From Streptomyces sp. NBC_00224 (GTDB taxonomy: Bacteria > Actinomycetota > Actinomycetes > Streptomycetales > Streptomycetaceae): a stretch of 64,000 nucleotides of DNA. A program made the translations under genes and the position numbers. Location of the stretch: positions 5,867,501-5,931,500 of the forward strand of contig NZ_CP108106.1 in NCBI RefSeq assembly GCF_041435195.1, in the 5' to 3' direction. How positions within the stretch are numbered: position 1 is the stretch's first letter; every line of letters starts with the position of its first letter. The notes beneath the pieces are model-generated. The model did not search any database. It was not told where the DNA came from and was given only the letters and a program-made list of their open reading frames with translations. Below, piece by piece: positions 60,483 through 64,000 of the stretch.

Positions 60483-63254
60483 ATGCGGATCGGACTGCTC
60501 ACCGACGGCGGGTATCCGTACACGACCGGCGAGTCCAGGCTGTGGTGCGACCGGCTCGTGCGCGGGCTCGCGCGGCACGAGTTCGACATATACGCCCTGA
60601 GCCGCACAGCGGCCCAGGAAGAGCGCGGCTGGGTGGCCCTGCCGCCGCAGGTCCGCCGGGTGCGCACGGCCCCGCTGTGGGCCCCGCAGGAGTGGGCGCA
60701 CTCCCGCACGAGCGCGCAGCCGCCCCGCCGTCTCGGCCGCCGCGAGCGGCACCGCTTCGCCACCTGCTTCCGCGAACTGGCCGGAGCGATCTGCATGGCG
60801 GGGCCGGGCGGCGCGGACGGCGGGAGCGCGTCTTCGGGACCGGACGCGGTGGGGCGCGCGCGGAACGGGGCGCCCGGCAGGGAAGGGCTGTTGAGAGGGG
60901 TGCCCGGGCAGCGGCCGGGCGGGAGCGCAGGCCGCGCCTCGGACCCGGACGGCCTGACCATCACCGACCTGACCGTCTCCTTCGACGCCCTCGCCCTGGG
61001 CGCGAAGGTGGTCGTCGGCACGGGTACCATGGGCGGGGCGCCGGTTGTCGGTGCCGCTGCCACCGGCGGGTCGTCGCGGTTCGCGGAGGCGCTGTACGGG
61101 CTGGCCGACCTCGCCCACGAGTGCGGCGGGGTGTCCGCCGCGCTGCGCTCCGAGACGGCCGTGCGCGTACTGGAGGCCGCCTGCCGCACCCCCGGCGCGA
61201 GCCGCGCGGTGCAGGCCGCGCGCGTCCCCGACTACCTGGCCTTCGCCGACCTGCTGGAGCGCGCCCTGCGCCCCCTCTCGCTCGACTGGTACGACGCGGC
61301 GGGCCTCGGCGACGTCGACCTCTGCCATGCGGCCGGAGGCGGCTCCGCCGCCCTCCCGGGACTGCTGGCCAAACGCTTCTTCGGAGTTCCGCTGCTCGTC
61401 ACCGAGTACGGGGTGCAGCTGCGCGCGCAGTACCTCGCGGCGGGCGGCGCACGCGTCCCGGTGCGGGCGCTGATGGCCGCGTTCCACCGGCGGCTCGCCG
61501 CCGAGGTGTACGAGCGGGCCGCGCTCATCACCCCCGGCAACACCCACACCCGCCGCTGGCAGGAGAAGTGCGGCGCCGACCGCGCCAAGCTGCGCACGGT
61601 GTACCCGGGCATGGCCGCCGACCGCTTCCAGACGGTCGGCGAGGACACGAGCGCGGGCGACCCCACCACGCTGGTCTGGGTCGGCCGCATCGACCCGACC
61701 AAGGACCTCATCGCCCTGCTCCACGCCTTCGCGGAGGTCCGCCGCGCGGAGCCGGACGCCCGGCTGCGGATCTTCTACGCGGGCCAGGCATCCGGGGCCG
61801 CACCGGGCACGCAGTCCCACGGGCCGGGACCGGGCCTGTACGGCGACGCGCCGGACGGGGGGCGCGGCGGGGGTGCGGTCGGCGGGTACGGGGCCGGGCG
61901 GGCCCGGCGGGCCGGGCGGGACTTCGTGGGTGACGGTGGCGGATCCGGGCACGGCGGTGGCGCTCGCGGGTGCGGCTCGGCGGGGGGCGGCTCGGCCGGG
62001 TTCGGTGGGACGGTTTTCGGCGGTGCTTTCGGCGGCGGTGCCTACGGGTTCGGCGCGGCCGGGCGGGGCTCGGCCGGGTATGACGGCGCGGGCCACGGGG
62101 TCGGCGCGGGCCGTTCCGGCGGGTCGGGCGGTTCGGACTACGGGTCCGGGTCGGGCCTCGGGGCCGGTTCGGGGTACGGAGAGGGATCGTCCTACGGGGT
62201 CGGACCGTCGTACGGCGCCGGATCCGCGTACGGGGTCGACGGCCCGGCATACGGGGTCGGCCAGGGGTATGAGACCGGCCCGGCGTATGGGGCCGGGCCT
62301 GGTCACGGGGCCGGCCCGGGATACGCGGGCGGCTCCGGCCACGGGGGCGGGGCCCACGGATTCGGCGCTCCCGCCTCCCCCCTGTCGCCCGAGTCCGCCG
62401 CCTACCTCGCCCACTGCCGCGGCCTCGCGGCCCAGCTCTTCCCCGACGAGGCCGTGGACGCGCACGCGGTCGGGGACAACCCGGTCTCCTTCGAGGAGAT
62501 CGGCGGCCCCGGCGCGCCGGAGCTGGCCGACGCGTACGCCAGCGGCAGCGTCGTCGTGCTCTCCAGCGTCGTCGAGGGCTTCCCGGTCAGCCTCGTCGAG
62601 GCGATGTTCTGCGGCCGGGCCACGGTCTCCACGGACGCGGGCGCGGTGGTCGAGGTCATCGGCGGCACGGGGCTCGTGGTGCCGCCGCGCAACCCGCGCG
62701 CCCTGGCCGACGCGTGCGTGGCGCTGCTGCGCGACCCCGAACGCCGCGAACGGCTCGGCGCCGCCGCCCGTGCCCGCGCGCTCGAACTCTTCACGGTCGA
62801 GCAGAACCTCGCGGCATTTCGCGGCATTTACCTGGAGCTGATGTCCCACTGCCCGGTGCGCCGGGAGACCGTGGACGAGAGCGGCGCCCCGGTGCCGTTC
62901 GCCCACCCGGCCGAGGCTCACGTCCCGGGCAGCTGGGCGGCCCTGGCCGCCCCGTCCAAGGCCGCCGGGTACGCCCCGAGCTGGGCGGACGTGGGTGCGC
63001 ACGGCGGCGGGGCGAGGAGTACGGGGACGGCCCGCGCGACCGGCCGGGCCACGGATCCGGACCCGGTCGGCGCGACAGGGGCCGACCCCGGTGTCGCCGC
63101 CGGTTCCGGCCACTCCACAACTGGGCACTCCGGCCCCTCCCGTACCGCGCCCGGACACTCGTCCCCGACCCCCTCGGACCCGAGCGGCCCCGGCCCGACC
63201 CCGCCCGACATCGGCCGCTCCGGCTCCGCCCACTCCGAGGAGGCGACACGATGA
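60483..63254 (+). CDS. PelF-like GT4 glycosyltransferase with long Gly/Tyr-rich insertion
   Basis: 923 aa. The N-terminal DUF3492 domain (MRIGLLTDGGYPYTTGES) and a GT-B C-terminal domain with DPTKDLIALLHAFAEV, then VVLSSVVEGFPVSLVEAMFC with the GT4 donor-binding Glu, and NPRALADACVALLRDPE are present. Between FYAGQ (about 438) and SPESAAYLAHCRG (about 635) sits a Gly/Tyr/Ala/Ser-rich stretch of about 190 residues that interrupts the C-terminal domain. A second disordered region ends the protein. It probably makes an extracellular polysaccharide, as PelF does. ATG at 60483 with ggggg upstream. The stop overlaps the next start (ATGA). Confidence 0.85.
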   Translation: MRIGLLTDGGYPYTTGESRLWCDRLVRGLARHEFDIYALSRTAAQEERGWVALPPQVRRVRTAPLWAPQEWAHSRTSAQPPRRLGRRERHRFATCFRELAGAICMAGPGGADGGSASSGPDAVGRARNGAPGREGLLRGVPGQRPGGSAGRASDPDGLTITDLTVSFDALALGAKVVVGTGTMGGAPVVGAAATGGSSRFAEALYGLADLAHECGGVSAALRSETAVRVLEAACRTPGASRAVQAARVPDYLAFADLLERALRPLSLDWYDAAGLGDVDLCHAAGGGSAALPGLLAKRFFGVPLLVTEYGVQLRAQYLAAGGARVPVRALMAAFHRRLAAEVYERAALITPGNTHTRRWQEKCGADRAKLRTVYPGMAADRFQTVGEDTSAGDPTTLVWVGRIDPTKDLIALLHAFAEVRRAEPDARLRIFYAGQASGAAPGTQSHGPGPGLYGDAPDGGRGGGAVGGYGAGRARRAGRDFVGDGGGSGHGGGARGCGSAGGGSAGFGGTVFGGAFGGGAYGFGAAGRGSAGYDGAGHGVGAGRSGGSGGSDYGSGSGLGAGSGYGEGSSYGVGPSYGAGSAYGVDGPAYGVGQGYETGPAYGAGPGHGAGPGYAGGSGHGGGAHGFGAPASPLSPESAAYLAHCRGLAAQLFPDEAVDAHAVGDNPVSFEEIGGPGAPELADAYASGSVVVLSSVVEGFPVSLVEAMFCGRATVSTDAGAVVEVIGGTGLVVPPRNPRALADACVALLRDPERRERLGAAARARALELFTVEQNLAAFRGIYLELMSHCPVRRETVDESGAPVPFAHPAEAHVPGSWAALAAPSKAAGYAPSWADVGAHGGGARSTGTARATGRATDPDPVGATGADPGVAAGSGHSTTGHSGPSRTAPGHSSPTPSDPSGPGPTPPDIGRSGSAHSEEATR

Positions 63255-64000
63255 CCCGCCCCCCGACGACCCGGCCGACGGACGGCCCCGCCGACAACGA
63301 CGTCCCGCGCGCCCCCGAGAGCGCGGGCGCCTGGGACATCCGCTCGGAGGCCCTACTGGCCGACCCGACCCCCAAGCGCCCCACAGGCGTACGAGGCCAG
63401 CGCCTCCCGGCCCCGAGGGTCAACTCGACCCCGCTGGGGGGCGGTTCGGCGGGCGCGGCGAGTGCAACGGGCGCGGCGGCCACGACGGGCGCGGCGAGCG
63501 CAATGGGAGCGGCGGGCACCGCACGTACGGGGGCCGACGCCGCTAACTCCCCCCGCCCTGCGACCGGTTCGCCCTGGGAGACCCCGGCGTCCGGGGAGGG
63601 CCGGGCACGTCAAGGTGGCCCGACCACCCAGGACGACTCGCAGCCCCTCGCGGCCCAAGAGCCCCCCGCGGCCCAAGAGCCCACCGAGGCCGAGGAGTCC
63701 GCCGCACCCCGGAGGTCCGCGGCCCCGGACCAACCTCCCGCGTCCGCCCCCCGCCCCCGCCCCCGTCGAGGCCCCGCGGACCCGGTCAAGGCGCTCATGC
63801 ACCGGCACCGGGAACTGTGCGAGCGGGCCGTCGACCCGCTGGAGATCGCCGCCGGGCTCGAAGCGCACGGGGTGACCGACCGGACCGCCGCCCGCTTCCG
63901 GCACCGGGACGTGTTCTCGCTCGCCGAGGAGCTCTACGCGCGCGTGCCGCGTGGCACCGAACCGCCGCGCCACGACCTGGGGCCCGCACCCGAGCCGGCC
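63251..64000 (+). CDS. Partial coupled gene after the glycosyltransferase, unknown function
   Basis: 250 codons, open to the window end. It starts MTRPPTTRPTDGPADND with a long Pro/Ala/Thr-rich part, including AQEPPAAQEPTEAEESAAP. A conserved region begins near DPVKALMHRHRELCERAVDP and continues EIAAGLEAHGVTDRTAARFRH and DVFSLAEELYARV. In relatives I believe a membrane domain follows, which lies outside this window. Its ATG overlaps the glycosyltransferase stop by 4 nt, so a role in the same polysaccharide process is likely but not shown. Confidence 0.75.
   Translation, partial: MTRPPTTRPTDGPADNDVPRAPESAGAWDIRSEALLADPTPKRPTGVRGQRLPAPRVNSTPLGGGSAGAASATGAAATTGAASAMGAAGTARTGADAANSPRPATGSPWETPASGEGRARQGGPTTQDDSQPLAAQEPPAAQEPTEAEESAAPRRSAAPDQPPASAPRPRPRRGPADPVKALMHRHRELCERAVDPLEIAAGLEAHGVTDRTAARFRHRDVFSLAEELYARVPRGTEPPRHDLGPAPEPA

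Noticed and set aside
61780..62380. Repetitive DNA that might be a CRISPR or tandem array
   Set aside because: It is an in-frame Gly/Tyr-rich coding stretch with irregular unit length and no equal spacers.

Overview
The window looks like chromosomal DNA of a Streptomyces or a very close relative. GC is very high throughout, third codon positions are almost always G or C, GTG starts are common, and the markers are typical: mycothiol MshB, 7Fe ferredoxin FdxA, DapC/DapE, a SigE-RseA-HtrA-TatB-Mrp block, and small actinobacterial families such as DUF3117 and DUF3107. I see no rRNA, tRNA, CRISPR array, transposase, integrase or phage gene. From memory, gene order matches two Mycobacterium tuberculosis blocks: mshB to corA (about Rv1170 to Rv1239c) and DEAD helicase to DUF3152 (about Rv3211 to Rv3207c).

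Layout. 1-6 kb: a five-gene oligopeptide ABC importer on the minus strand (permease, lipoprotein, permease, ATPase, ATPase), in the order of the bldK operon and cut by the left edge. 6.4-13.6 kb: a membrane protein, an S9 peptidase, MshB and a membrane-anchored VanW-like protein. 13.8-17.3 kb: a coupled ABC exporter plus NarL-type two-component system. 17.3-28 kb: SirB1-like and GNAT proteins, FdxA, DapC, a secreted protein, a lysozyme-like membrane protein, DapE, a LOG-family protein, a divergent DHPS (FolP2-like), a DivIVA-like protein, Tag glycosylase, enoyl-CoA hydratase and a DUF3117 protein. 28-36 kb: O-methyltransferase, SigE, anti-sigma factor, HtrA, TatB and Mrp, an envelope-stress and protein-export group. 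36-41 kb: DUF1003, an MgtE-N/CBS protein, a lipoprotein, an EamA transporter and CorA. 41-47 kb: accessory conserved genes (SUFU-domain, zinc ribbon, PHP phosphatase, MarC, NYN nuclease, hydrolase). 47-54.6 kb: DEAD-box helicase, ferritin-like protein, DUF3107, TetR, hydrolase and DUF3152 metalloprotease-like protein. 54.6-60.3 kb: a 31-codon leader peptide ending in His-Cys-Cys, apparently leaderless, ahead of a second oligopeptide ABC operon whose two ATPases are fused. 60.5 kb to the end: a PelF-like glycosyltransferase with a large Gly/Tyr-rich insertion, and the start of a coupled partner gene.

Themes worth following are the cysteine-responsive leader on a peptide importer, the DHPS paralogue that has lost the family's substrate loop, non-standard start codons (ATT, CTG, TTG) next to good ribosome binding sites, a family of palindromic intergenic repeats with at least six copies, and a second palindromic repeat that sits in frame inside a coding sequence. 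Starts were chosen from ribosome binding sites, gene spacing and where family similarity begins. Functions rest on motifs read by eye; no database search was run.
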